A DNA stretch of 64,000 bases, from assembly GCF_024584435.1 (NCBI RefSeq), contig NZ_CP102197.1, positions 434,001-498,000 on the forward strand, given 5' to 3'. The translations under genes were made by a program, and so were the position numbers. The notes beneath the pieces are model-generated. The model was given only the letters and a program-made list of their open reading frames with translations. It was not told the DNA's origin and did no database searches. Below are positions 56,710 to 64,000 of this stretch, one piece after another (position 1 is the stretch's first letter; the number at the start of each line of letters is the position of its first letter). This DNA comes from Schaalia odontolytica (GTDB taxonomy: Bacteria > Actinomycetota > Actinomycetes > Actinomycetales > Actinomycetaceae).

Positions 56710-58752
56710 TCAGGCCTGTGCCCACGGGGAGGAGTGGGCGGGTTCGACCGTGAAGACGTGGCCGAGGCGAGTCACGGGGGAGAGCGACACCCAGTTGGAC
56801 GAACCCCACACGTAGGAGCGCCCGTCCAGCTCATCCACGACGGTGATGTGTCCGCCCGGCGTGGCCAGGCCCATGGCCTCCAGGTCGAGTTCCACCGAGG
56901 CGTCGACGCCGTTGTGCGGATCCAGCGAGATGACACAGATGACGGTGTCGGGTACGCCGTCGTGCGTGAATCGTCCGGGCATCTGGCGCGAGAACGCGAC
57001 GAGGCGGTCCGAGGACGTTGGGTGAATGCGGATCTGGTGGAGCTGACGGAGCGCCGGATGCTTGGCGCGCGCCGCGTTGAGCAGTGTGAACAGGCGCGTA
57101 ATCCCGATGTCGTCGGCGTCCGCCCACCGGCGCGGCCGGAACTCGTACTTCTCGTTGTCGTTGGGTTCCTGGAAGGACCCTCGCGGCACATTCTCGACGA
57201 ACTCGTAGCCAGAATAGATGCCCCAGGTGGGCGAGCCCAGCGCGGCAAGCATTGCGCGGATCGCAAAGATGGCCGTGCCCCCCTCCCACATTTGCGGGGT
57301 GAGGATGTCATGAGTCGTCGGCCAGAAGGCCGGGCGCATGAGGTGCGCGGTGTCCTGGGAGACCTCGAGCAGGTAGTCTTCGATCTCCGTCTTGGCGGTC
57401 CTCCACGCGAAGTAGGTGTAGGACTGATCGAAGCCGATTGCCCCCAGGGTGCGCATCATCGCGGGGCGCGTGAAGGCCTCAGCAAGGAAGAGCGTGCCCG
57501 GGTGGGCGGCCTTGACGTCGGCGAGCATCTTCTCCCAGAACGGAATGGGCTTCGTATGCGGGTTGTCGACGCGGAAGATCGTGACCCCGTGGCGAATCCA
57601 GACCTCGATGACCGCCCGGATCGCCTCGTAGATCCCACCCGGATCATTGTCGAAGTTCAGCGGGTAGATATCCTGGTACTTCTTGGGTGGGTTCTCCGCG
57701 TAGGCGATGGAGCCGTCGGCGCGGGTCGTGAACCACTCGGGGTGCTCGCTCACCCAGGGGTGGTCGGGGGAGCATTGGAGGGCGAGGTCCAAGGCGACCT
57801 CCAGCCCAAGGCTGCGCGCGCGGGCGACAAACCGATCGAAGTCGTCGAAATCACCTAGGTCGGGGTGGATCGCGTCATGCCCGCCGTCGGGGGAGCCGAT
57901 GGCGTAGGGGGAGCCGGGATCGCCCGGGGCGGCGGTAAGCGAATTGTTCTTGCCCTTGCGGTGGGTCGAGCCGATCGGATGGATCGGTGTCAGGTAGACG
58001 ACGTCGAAACCCATCTCCGCGATGCGGGGCAGCTCCTCGGCGGCGCTGGCGAGCGTGCCCGAGACCCACGACCCGTCTGGGCGTTGGAAGGCCCCGGCCG
58101 ATCGGGGAAAGATCTCGTACCAGGCGCCGGCGAGCGCCTTCGCGCGGGCGACGTCGAGGCGGTACGTGCGCGAGGATCCGATGAGGTCGCGCAGCGGGTG
58201 ATCGCGGAAGATGAGCCGCACGCGCGAGGAAATGCCCGCCGAGAGGCGCTGCTGGGCGGAGTGGGCGGTGTCGCGCAGGCGGCGGGCGGCGTCGTGGAGG
58301 ACCTCAATGTCCGAGGCCGGGGGGCGCTCCTGCGTCGGGTTTGCCTCGGCATCACCGGCAGCTGCCCGCTCCATGAGGCGGGCGCCCTCTTCCAGCATGA
58401 GTTCCACGTCCACGCCCGCGCCGAGCTTGACGGTGGCGTCGTGGTGCCACGTGGCGTAGGGGTCGGACCAGGAATCGACGCGGAACGACCATGCGCCCGG
58501 CGCGTCCGCGGCGACCCATGCTTCGTAGCGGTCCAAACCGGGGGCGACGTCGACCATGCGCGTGCGGGAGTGCTCACCCCCGCCGGGGGTGAGGAGGACG
58601 GCTTCGGCGGCAAACGCGTCGTGTCCTTCGCGGAACACGGTTGCGCGGATGGGGAAGGGCTCTTCTTCGGTCGCCTTAGCGGGAAGCGTTCCGTCCTCGA
58701 CGACGGGAAACACTTCAATGATCGGGATACGGGGTAGCAGGTTCTCGCTCAC
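56710..58752 (-). CDS. glgE: Maltosyltransferase GlgE (alpha-1,4-glucan:maltose-1-phosphate maltosyltransferase)
   Basis: 680-residue GH13_3 enzyme extending glucan with maltose-1-P. N-terminal DUF3416 domain (1-190, IPIIEVFPVVEDGTLPAKA), then a barrel with IHPIGSTHRKGKNNSL, ALQCSPDHPWV, FRVDNPHTKP (Asp near 393) and FLAEAFTRP (Glu near 421). GTG 58752 is chosen because it lies 7 nt after a TAGTGT -10; GTG 58761 is less likely. GlgE and GlgB are adjacent here. Confidence 0.97.
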   Translation of the reverse strand: MSENLLPRIPIIEVFPVVEDGTLPAKATEEEPFPIRATVFREGHDAFAAEAVLLTPGGGEHSRTRMVDVAPGLDRYEAWVAADAPGAWSFRVDSWSDPYATWHHDATVKLGAGVDVELMLEEGARLMERAAAGDAEANPTQERPPASDIEVLHDAARRLRDTAHSAQQRLSAGISSRVRLIFRDHPLRDLIGSSRTYRLDVARAKALAGAWYEIFPRSAGAFQRPDGSWVSGTLASAAEELPRIAEMGFDVVYLTPIHPIGSTHRKGKNNSLTAAPGDPGSPYAIGSPDGGHDAIHPDLGDFDDFDRFVARARSLGLEVALDLALQCSPDHPWVSEHPEWFTTRADGSIAYAENPPKKYQDIYPLNFDNDPGGIYEAIRAVIEVWIRHGVTIFRVDNPHTKPIPFWEKMLADVKAAHPGTLFLAEAFTRPAMMRTLGAIGFDQSYTYFAWRTAKTEIEDYLLEVSQDTAHLMRPAFWPTTHDILTPQMWEGGTAIFAIRAMLAALGSPTWGIYSGYEFVENVPRGSFQEPNDNEKYEFRPRRWADADDIGITRLFTLLNAARAKHPALRQLHQIRIHPTSSDRLVAFSRQMPGRFTHDGVPDTVICVISLDPHNGVDASVELDLEAMGLATPGGHITVVDELDGRSYVWGSSNWVSLSPVTRLGHVFTVEPAHSSPWAQA

Positions 58753-58759
58753 ATGTCTC

Positions 58760-58765
58760 ACACTA
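58760..58765 (-). promoter_or_regulatory. -10 element for leaderless glgE
   Basis: On the minus strand TAGTGT, 7 nt, GTG 58752, without a Shine-Dalgarno sequence. Confidence 0.5.
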
Positions 58766-58854
58766 GCCTATTGGCACGCGCGGGCGGACGCGAAACGGCC
58801 GCGGTGACCCGTGCGTGTCGGGGCGGGAGAACCCCGTTGGCGAGGCGCACAAGA

Positions 58855-58886
58855 ACGCGGAGCAACCCGCAGGGGGCGCTCCGCGT
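58855..58886 (-). terminator. Terminator after small membrane protein gene
   Basis: ACGCGGAGC/GCTCCGCGT, 9-bp perfect stem with 14-nt loop, then TTCTTGT on the minus strand. It ends the glgX-trpS-small membrane protein set ahead of glgE. Confidence 0.65.
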
Positions 58887-58902
58887 CCAAACGAGGCGAC
58901 GC

Positions 58903-59160
58903 CTAGTACCGCACGCTCTCGAGGGCAGCCCAGATGGACGCGCCAAAGACGACGAGCACGATGATCGTGACGACGACGCCGATGATCTGCCAGACGAACA
59001 CGGCACGCGCAAAGTTCCTCTTGGACGGGGAGGAAGCGGAGGACAGGGCGAGAACCAGGAGGTAGACGAAGCCAACCAGCGGAATCCAGCACAGGAGGAG
59101 GGTGATCATCCACCCGCCGACGCTATCGTCGGGATGCTCCGGGAAGTGACCGTATGCCAT
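58903..59160 (-). CDS. Small two-TM membrane protein
   Basis: 85 residues from ATG 59160 (RBS GGAGA). HFPEHPDDSVGGWMITLLLCWIPLVGFVYLLVLAL and a second TM (FVWQIIGVVVTIIVLVVFG) with a positively charged loop (SPSKRNF). It resembles small actinobacterial membrane proteins but I cannot assign a role. Lies 23 bp after trpS in the same orientation and ends at a terminator. Confidence 0.75.
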   Translation of the reverse strand: MAYGHFPEHPDDSVGGWMITLLLCWIPLVGFVYLLVLALSSASSPSKRNFARAVFVWQIIGVVVTIIVLVVFGASIWAALESVRY

Positions 59161-59183
59161 GGGCGTCTCCAATCGCGTGAGGG

Positions 59184-60284
59184 TCAGTAGTTCATCTGCA
59201 TGGCGGTGCGGACCTCGGAGAGGGTCTGGTCCGCCTGCTCGTTCGCGCGTTCATTGCCCGCATGCAGGATGGACAGCAGGTGGTCCTCGTTGGCGATGAG
59301 CTCGGCCCGGCGCGCACGCAGGGGAGCGAGCATGTCGTTGAGGGAGTCCGTGACGAGGGCTTTGAGGGCTCCCGCGCCGCCGTCTCCGATGCGATCGGCG
59401 ATCACCTCGGGGGCGTCACCGGTGGCGAGCGAGGCCAGCATCAGGAGGTTCGACACCTCGGGACGCCCCTCGGGGTCGAACGTGATGCGGCGCTCGGCAT
59501 CGGTCTTGGCCTTCTTCAGGATCTTCGCGGTCTCATCGGCGCTCATGCGCAGTTCGATCGTGTTCCCGCGCGACTTGGACATCTTCTGTCCGTCGGTGCC
59601 CAGTAACAGAGGGACCTCGGACAGGAGGGCCTCGGGGCGAGGGAAGACGGGACGCTCCGGGGTCGCGCGCCCGTAGCGCTTGTCGAAACGTTGAGCAATG
59701 AGGCGGGCCTGCTCCAGATGGGGGAGTTGGTCCTGGCCGACCGGGACAATGTTGGCCTTGCAGAAAAGGATGTCTGCCGCCTGGTGGACCGGATAGGTGA
59801 GCATGAGGCCCGTCATGGCGCGCCCCTCCGTGGCCTCCAGCTCCGCCTTGACCGTCGGGTTGCGGTGCAGCTCGGACTCTGTGACGAGGGAGAGGAAGGG
59901 GAGCATCAGCTGGTTGAGGGCGGGCACGGCCGAATGATTGAAGATCGTGGAGCGCTTCGGATCAATCCCGGCGGCGAGGTAGTCCGCCACGAGGCCCAGG
60001 ACGCGCTCTCGAATCGGCCCCACGCCGTCGCGGTCGGTAATGACCTGGTAGTCGGCGACCAGCACCCAGGTGTCGACCCCGCGATCCTGCAGGAGCACCC
60101 GGTTGCGCAGGGTGCCAAAGTAGTGACCCAGGTGGAGGTGCCCCGTCGGGCGGTCACCCGTGAGGATGCGGAAACGCGACGGATCCTGGTCGATGGCCAG
60201 GTCGATCTCGGCGCTGCGCGCCTTGGATCGAGCCAGAGAGGCATCGGAGGTGGAGGTTTCCAGGGCGTCTTCACTGCGTGTCAT
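59184..60284 (-). CDS. trpS: Tryptophan--tRNA ligase
   Basis: 366-residue class I synthetase. HIGH-like motif TGHLHLGH (47-54) and KMSKS at 234-238, with DYQVITDRD and LMLTYPVHQAADILFCKANIVPVGQDQ. The N-terminal ~25 residues are extra, charged. RBS AGGAA before ATG 60284. It follows glgX by 49 bp in the same direction. A second TrpRS elsewhere cannot be excluded. Confidence 0.96.
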   Translation of the reverse strand: MTRSEDALETSTSDASLARSKARSAEIDLAIDQDPSRFRILTGDRPTGHLHLGHYFGTLRNRVLLQDRGVDTWVLVADYQVITDRDGVGPIRERVLGLVADYLAAGIDPKRSTIFNHSAVPALNQLMLPFLSLVTESELHRNPTVKAELEATEGRAMTGLMLTYPVHQAADILFCKANIVPVGQDQLPHLEQARLIAQRFDKRYGRATPERPVFPRPEALLSEVPLLLGTDGQKMSKSRGNTIELRMSADETAKILKKAKTDAERRITFDPEGRPEVSNLLMLASLATGDAPEVIADRIGDGGAGALKALVTDSLNDMLAPLRARRAELIANEDHLLSILHAGNERANEQADQTLSEVRTAMQMNY

Positions 60285-60333
60285 GCGTTGTTCCTAACGG
60301 GTGGATGGGGGTGAAGGGAAAACGTGGGTTCGC

Positions 60334-62622
60334 TCAGCTTTCCGGGTGGAAGCATACGTCCGACAGGAGGATGGTCACGGAGAGAGCCTCGATGGAAAGC
60401 GTGGAACGAGGGGTGACGTGCTCGACCTCGAGGGAGAGCTCACCCGGGTCGCGTAAGGCGCCGACGCCTCCCTGCGCGGGAGACTCCCACACGGTGGAGT
60501 ATGCGATCAACCAATCCAGGTCGTGTCCCGCCGGGAGGGTGACGTGAGCGTCGTCAAGGTTCGCATTGATGATGATGAGGGCGTCGCGATCCCCCCACTT
60601 CAGACCGGATCGCAGTATCTGGAACGTGCGATGACGCGAGTCCGTCCACCCGTAGTCCGGCATGGGCGTGCCCTGGGCGGTGTACCACGACAGGTCGGGA
60701 ATCGTGTCGCCGCCGTAGGGCTGGCCGGTGGCAAAGCGGTCAGGGCGCAGGACTGGGTGAGCCCTGCGCAGTGCGATCAACCAGGAGACGGTGTCGATCT
60801 GCGCCTGCTGGCCCTCGGCCAGGTCCCAGTCGATCCACGAGATCGGATCGTCCTGGCAGTACGCGTTGTTGTTGCCGTACTGGGTGCGGCCAAACTCATC
60901 CCCTCCCAACAGCATCGGCGTGCCCGAGGAGACGAACAACGTGGCCAGGATGTTGCGCTGCGAGCGTGCCCGCAGGTCGGCGATCGTCATGTTGGAGAGG
61001 ATCGCGTAGGGGGTCACAGCGTTGGGGTGCGTCGCGTTGGACGCGAGAGTGCCCTCGACCCCGTGGTTCCACGAACGGTTGTCGTCCGAGCCGTCCCGGT
61101 TGTTCTCCAGGTTCGCCGTGTTGTGCTTGCGGTCGTAGGCGGTCAGGTCCGCCAGCGTGAATCCGTCGTGGGCGGTCACGAAGTTGATGGATGCCCGAGG
61201 TCCACGCAGTCGCCCGAGGCCGTGTTCGAAGACGTCCTGGGAGCCAGACAGGCGAGTCGCCAGGTCATTCGGCCCGGACACGACATGGCCCGATGCCTGG
61301 GCGCGCACGTCCGCGAGCCAGAAGTTACGCAGCGCGCCCCGGTAGTGGTCGTTCCACTCGGAGAAGGGGACCGGGAAGTTACCTGTCTGCCAGCCGCCGG
61401 GGCCCACGTCCCACGGCTCGGCGATGAGCTTGGCGTGCGCAAGGTCGTCATCGGTCGCCATGGCGATGAGCAGCGGGTGCATGGGACTGAATCCGGTCGC
61501 GAAGCGGCCCAGCGTGGCCGCCAGATCGAAACGGAAGCCGTCCACGCCCATGTCGCGGACCCAGTAGCGCAGCGAGTCCAACACCATCTGGATCGCCTTG
61601 GGGTGGTCCACGTTCACCGTGTTGCCGGTTCCGGTCACGTCGATGGTCTGGACCGGACGCGAGGTGGTGTGTCGGTAGTAGAGATCGGAGTCCAGGCCTC
61701 GCCACGACAGCGAGGGGCCTGCGTCGCCTCCCTCGCACGTGTGGTTGTAGACGACGTCGAGAATAACCTCAATGCCGGCTTGATGCAGCAGGGACACCAT
61801 GCCGCGGAACTCGTCGACAACGGCCTGGGCGCCTCCCGCCCGGGACTCGGCGGTAGCGTAGGAGGGTTCGGGTGCAAAGAAGGACAGGGTGGAGTAGCCC
61901 CAGTAGTTCGTCAGGCCGCGCTCGGTGAGGAAGGGCTCGTCGCACTTGGCGTGCACGGGGAGCAGTTCGACCGCCGTGATCCCCAGATCCTTCAGGTAGG
62001 ACACGGACGCCGGGTGGGCGAGGCCGGCGTAGGTGCCGCGCAGGCGCGGGGGCACACCCGGCATGTTCTTGGTAAAGCCCTTGACGTGAATCTCGTAGAT
62101 GACGGTGGTCTCCCACGGCGTGTGCGGCCTGGGTGCAATGGGAAAGGACGGGTCAACGACAACCGAGCGCGGCATGTGCGGGGCGGAATCGAGGGGCGAG
62201 CGGCGCATCGGATACTCCGACGGGTACAGCTCCTCGTCCACGCAGTGGGCGTACACCGCGGGCCGCAGATCAACAGCGCCTTCGATGCCCCGCCCGTAGG
62301 GGTCGAGCAGGAGCTTGTGGGAGTTGAAGAACTTGCCGCCGTCGGGGTCCCAGGGGCCGTGGACGCGGAAGCCGTAGCGGGTGCCCGCGCCAAATCCGGG
62401 AATGTGGCCGTGCCACACGCCCGTGCGCGGACCCATCAGGGCGTAACGTGTCTCCGCCCCTTCCTCGTCGAAGATGCACATGTCCACAGCGTGAGCGTCC
62501 CGGGCTACCACGGCAACGTCAAGCCCATCCCCGGACGTGTACACGCCGATACGTGTCGGGGTCGGGTTGGGCGCGGTGACCCGCACGGTTGGGATGCGGG
62601 ACGAGCCCGAACGCTCGGACAT
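60334..62622 (-). CDS. glgX: Glycogen debranching enzyme GlgX
   Basis: 762-residue GH13 isoamylase-type enzyme releasing branch chains from limit dextrin. CBM48-like N-terminus (TRIGVYTSGDGLDVAVVARD), then VYEIHVKGFT, DVVYNHTCEGG, VDGFRFDLAATLGR (Asp near 366), AEPWDVGPGGWQTG (Glu near 399) and VTAHDGFTLADLTAY. The frame is open upstream, but ATG 62622 is preceded by AGGAAGAGG and gives the usual size. Glycogen breakdown partner of GlgE/GlgB. Confidence 0.96.
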   Translation of the reverse strand: MSERSGSSRIPTVRVTAPNPTPTRIGVYTSGDGLDVAVVARDAHAVDMCIFDEEGAETRYALMGPRTGVWHGHIPGFGAGTRYGFRVHGPWDPDGGKFFNSHKLLLDPYGRGIEGAVDLRPAVYAHCVDEELYPSEYPMRRSPLDSAPHMPRSVVVDPSFPIAPRPHTPWETTVIYEIHVKGFTKNMPGVPPRLRGTYAGLAHPASVSYLKDLGITAVELLPVHAKCDEPFLTERGLTNYWGYSTLSFFAPEPSYATAESRAGGAQAVVDEFRGMVSLLHQAGIEVILDVVYNHTCEGGDAGPSLSWRGLDSDLYYRHTTSRPVQTIDVTGTGNTVNVDHPKAIQMVLDSLRYWVRDMGVDGFRFDLAATLGRFATGFSPMHPLLIAMATDDDLAHAKLIAEPWDVGPGGWQTGNFPVPFSEWNDHYRGALRNFWLADVRAQASGHVVSGPNDLATRLSGSQDVFEHGLGRLRGPRASINFVTAHDGFTLADLTAYDRKHNTANLENNRDGSDDNRSWNHGVEGTLASNATHPNAVTPYAILSNMTIADLRARSQRNILATLFVSSGTPMLLGGDEFGRTQYGNNNAYCQDDPISWIDWDLAEGQQAQIDTVSWLIALRRAHPVLRPDRFATGQPYGGDTIPDLSWYTAQGTPMPDYGWTDSRHRTFQILRSGLKWGDRDALIIINANLDDAHVTLPAGHDLDWLIAYSTVWESPAQGGVGALRDPGELSLEVEHVTPRSTLSIEALSVTILLSDVCFHPES

Positions 62623-62809
62623 AGACGAGAGCCTCTTCCTGATGAACGACCGACCGTGCCGCGGCGGCGGGCACAGTCGCCATCCATGATACGTGACCGT
62701 TAACGTCGGGGCTGGATTGGAGGTCTCGGCTCGACTATGAAGAGCGGCACGCGTCGGTGAGGGGACCCTCATGTGGGCGAGGGGCGCGGAGTATGGCACG
62801 CTAGAAGCC

Positions 62810-63613
62810 ATGAGAATTGTCGTGTGTGTGAAGCATGTCCCCGACATGCAGTCCGAACGTCGCTTCGAGGGCGGCCGCCTGGTGCGCGGTGAGGACGATG
62901 TGCTCAACGAGCTAGACGAGAATGCCATCGAAGCTGCCGTCAGCCTGAAGGAAGCCGAAGAGGACGCGGGCCGCCAGGCCGAGGTCATCGCGCTGACGAT
63001 GGGACCCGAGGACGCCGAGGACTCCCTCATGCGCGCCCTGCAGATGGGCGCCGACCGTGCCTACCTCGTGACCGACGAGTTCCTTGAGGGCTCTGACGTC
63101 ATCACGACCGCCTCTGTCCTGTCCGTTGCGATCGCGAAGATCAGCGAAGAATGCGGCCCCGTTGATCTCGTGATCACCGGCATGGCCTCGCTGGACGCGA
63201 TGACCTCCATGCTGCCCGGCGCACTGGCCGCCAAGGCTCACATGCCGCTGCTCGGACTGGCGCGCTCCCTGAGCGTCGACAGTGGCGCCGTCACGATCGA
63301 ACGCGCCGTCGACGGCTACACCGAGACCGTGCGTGCCGCGCTGCCCGCCGTCGTCTCCGTGACCGATCAGATCAACGAACCGCGTTACCCGGCCTTCGCC
63401 GCCATGAAGGCGGCTCGCAAGAAGCCGCTGGAACAGTGGGGGATTGATGACCTCGTCGAGGTTCCCGGTGGTGAGGCCCTGACGCTGCGTCGCGCCCTTT
63501 CCTCCGTGACTCACGGCGAGGAGAAGATACGCGACGGCTCCGGAACGATCATCCAGGACGCCGGCGAGGGCGGGCGCGCGCTGGCCGACTACATCCTTTC
63601 GGTGGTGAAGTGA
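62810..63613 (+). CDS. etfB: Electron transfer flavoprotein beta subunit
   Basis: 267 residues, forming with EtfA an FAD/AMP-binding electron carrier. MRIVVCVKHVPD start, LNELDENAIEAAVSLKEA, TMGPEDAEDSLMRALQMGADRAYLVTDE and DLVITGMASLDAMTSMLPGALA are typical. ATG 62810 lies 7 nt after a weak -10-like CACGCT. The preceding 187-bp divergent gap to glgX holds an 8-bp palindrome CGTTAACG (62698). etfA starts 1 nt after the stop. The dehydrogenase partner is not in this window. Confidence 0.93.
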   Translation: MRIVVCVKHVPDMQSERRFEGGRLVRGEDDVLNELDENAIEAAVSLKEAEEDAGRQAEVIALTMGPEDAEDSLMRALQMGADRAYLVTDEFLEGSDVITTASVLSVAIAKISEECGPVDLVITGMASLDAMTSMLPGALAAKAHMPLLGLARSLSVDSGAVTIERAVDGYTETVRAALPAVVSVTDQINEPRYPAFAAMKAARKKPLEQWGIDDLVEVPGGEALTLRRALSSVTHGEEKIRDGSGTIIQDAGEGGRALADYILSVVK

Positions 63614-63614
63614 T

Positions 63615-64000
63615 ATGACGCAGCAGCAGATGAGTTCCCCGATCCTTGTTCTGGCCGATCAGGCGGGCGATCACCTGACGCCCCTGGCCCGCCAGGCGCT
63701 CACGCTGGCCGCGTCCCTGACCTCCGCCGACGTCGTCGCCCTGTCCCTGGCCGCCACCCCGGATGTGGCCGCGCTGTCTGAGCTGGGTGCGACCCAGCTG
63801 CTGCATGCCGACATGGGTCAGGTCGCGCGTTCATCGGTCGTCGCCTCCGACGCGCTTGTTTCCGCGCTGGCGACCGACAACTTCGGCCTGGTGCTGCTGT
63901 GCTCGGACTACCGCGGGCGCGAGATCGCCGGTCGCGTCGCGGCGCTGACCGAGGCGGGCGTGGTTTCCGGTGCATCCTCCGTCTCCTTCGACGGCGGAGT
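63615..64000 (+). CDS. etfA: Electron transfer flavoprotein alpha subunit, 5' part
   Basis: First 128 residues only; the FAD-binding C-terminal domain is past the right edge. ATG 63615 is 1 nt after the etfB stop. Begins SSPILVLADQAGDHLTPLARQAL and has LGATQLLHADM and SDYRGREIAGRVAAL, matching the EtfA N-terminal domain. Confidence 0.9.
   Translation, partial: MTQQQMSSPILVLADQAGDHLTPLARQALTLAASLTSADVVALSLAATPDVAALSELGATQLLHADMGQVARSSVVASDALVSALATDNFGLVLLCSDYRGREIAGRVAALTEAGVVSGASSVSFDGG

Noticed and set aside
60523..62703. A 726-codon open frame on the plus strand
   Set aside because: Antisense to glgX, same reasoning.

Overview
The window is GC-rich chromosomal DNA from an actinobacterium, most likely a facultatively anaerobic member of the Actinomycetaceae (Schaalia/Actinomyces type). 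This is inferred from the gene order rho-rpmE-prfA-prmC-tsaC-wecA-atpIBEFHAGDC-DUF2550-nucS, from actinobacterial families (DUF3097, DUF2550, NucS, GlgE, zinc-type L31), from many GTG starts and leaderless genes, and from a fermentative pyruvate formate-lyase module. Almost all of it is core chromosome. I see no tRNA, rRNA, CRISPR array or intact transposase.

Layout. 1-8.4 kb: 5' part of a HerA-like ATPase, comEA-comEC, holA, a heterodimeric ABC exporter pair, rpsT. 8.5-16.3 kb: MazF/PemK-like protein and a TPR protein that diverge across two DnaA-box-like sites, lepA-trmB, hemW, then a SatD-like gene coupled to a membrane protein. 16.3-21.3 kb: DUF3097, CIRCE-hrcA-dnaJ-rsmE, aldose 1-epimerase. 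21.4-26.4 kb: pepC, an adenine-deaminase-type enzyme, puuD-like-maa-def. 26.4-29.9 kb: pyruvate formate-lyase module on the minus strand, in which the glycyl-radical domain is a separate gene. 30.1-32.4 kb: hom-thrB. 32.6-45.9 kb: rho to the complete F1Fo ATP synthase operon. 45.9-49.7 kb: DUF2550, nucS and an AlkZ-like protein, nagA, small zinc-ribbon proteins. 49.8-53.4 kb: two-TM repeat protein, lipoprotein, CnoX-like thioredoxin/TPR protein. 53.4-54.4 kb: a lower-GC insert between two 129-bp direct repeats that copy the glgB 3' end and terminator. 54.3-62.6 kb: minus-strand glycogen genes glgX, glgE and glgB with trpS and a small membrane protein. 62.8-64 kb: etfB and the start of etfA.

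How they work together. The PFL set (pflB, separate glycyl-radical subunit, activase) gives anaerobic pyruvate cleavage. GlgE, GlgB and GlgX build and trim alpha-glucan. Hom and ThrB feed threonine synthesis. NucS and the AlkZ-like protein form a translationally coupled repair pair. HrcA with CIRCE controls a small heat-shock operon.

Best leads: the split pyruvate formate-lyase; the repeat-bounded insert beside glgB with a secreted-peptide ORF; the SatD/membrane-protein pair behind a CTTGT-type inverted repeat; two DnaA-box-like sites flanking a 14-bp palindrome; and catalytic-residue losses in the deaminase (HAGE to HCDI) and the WecA-like transferase (MGDSGS to MGGGAE).
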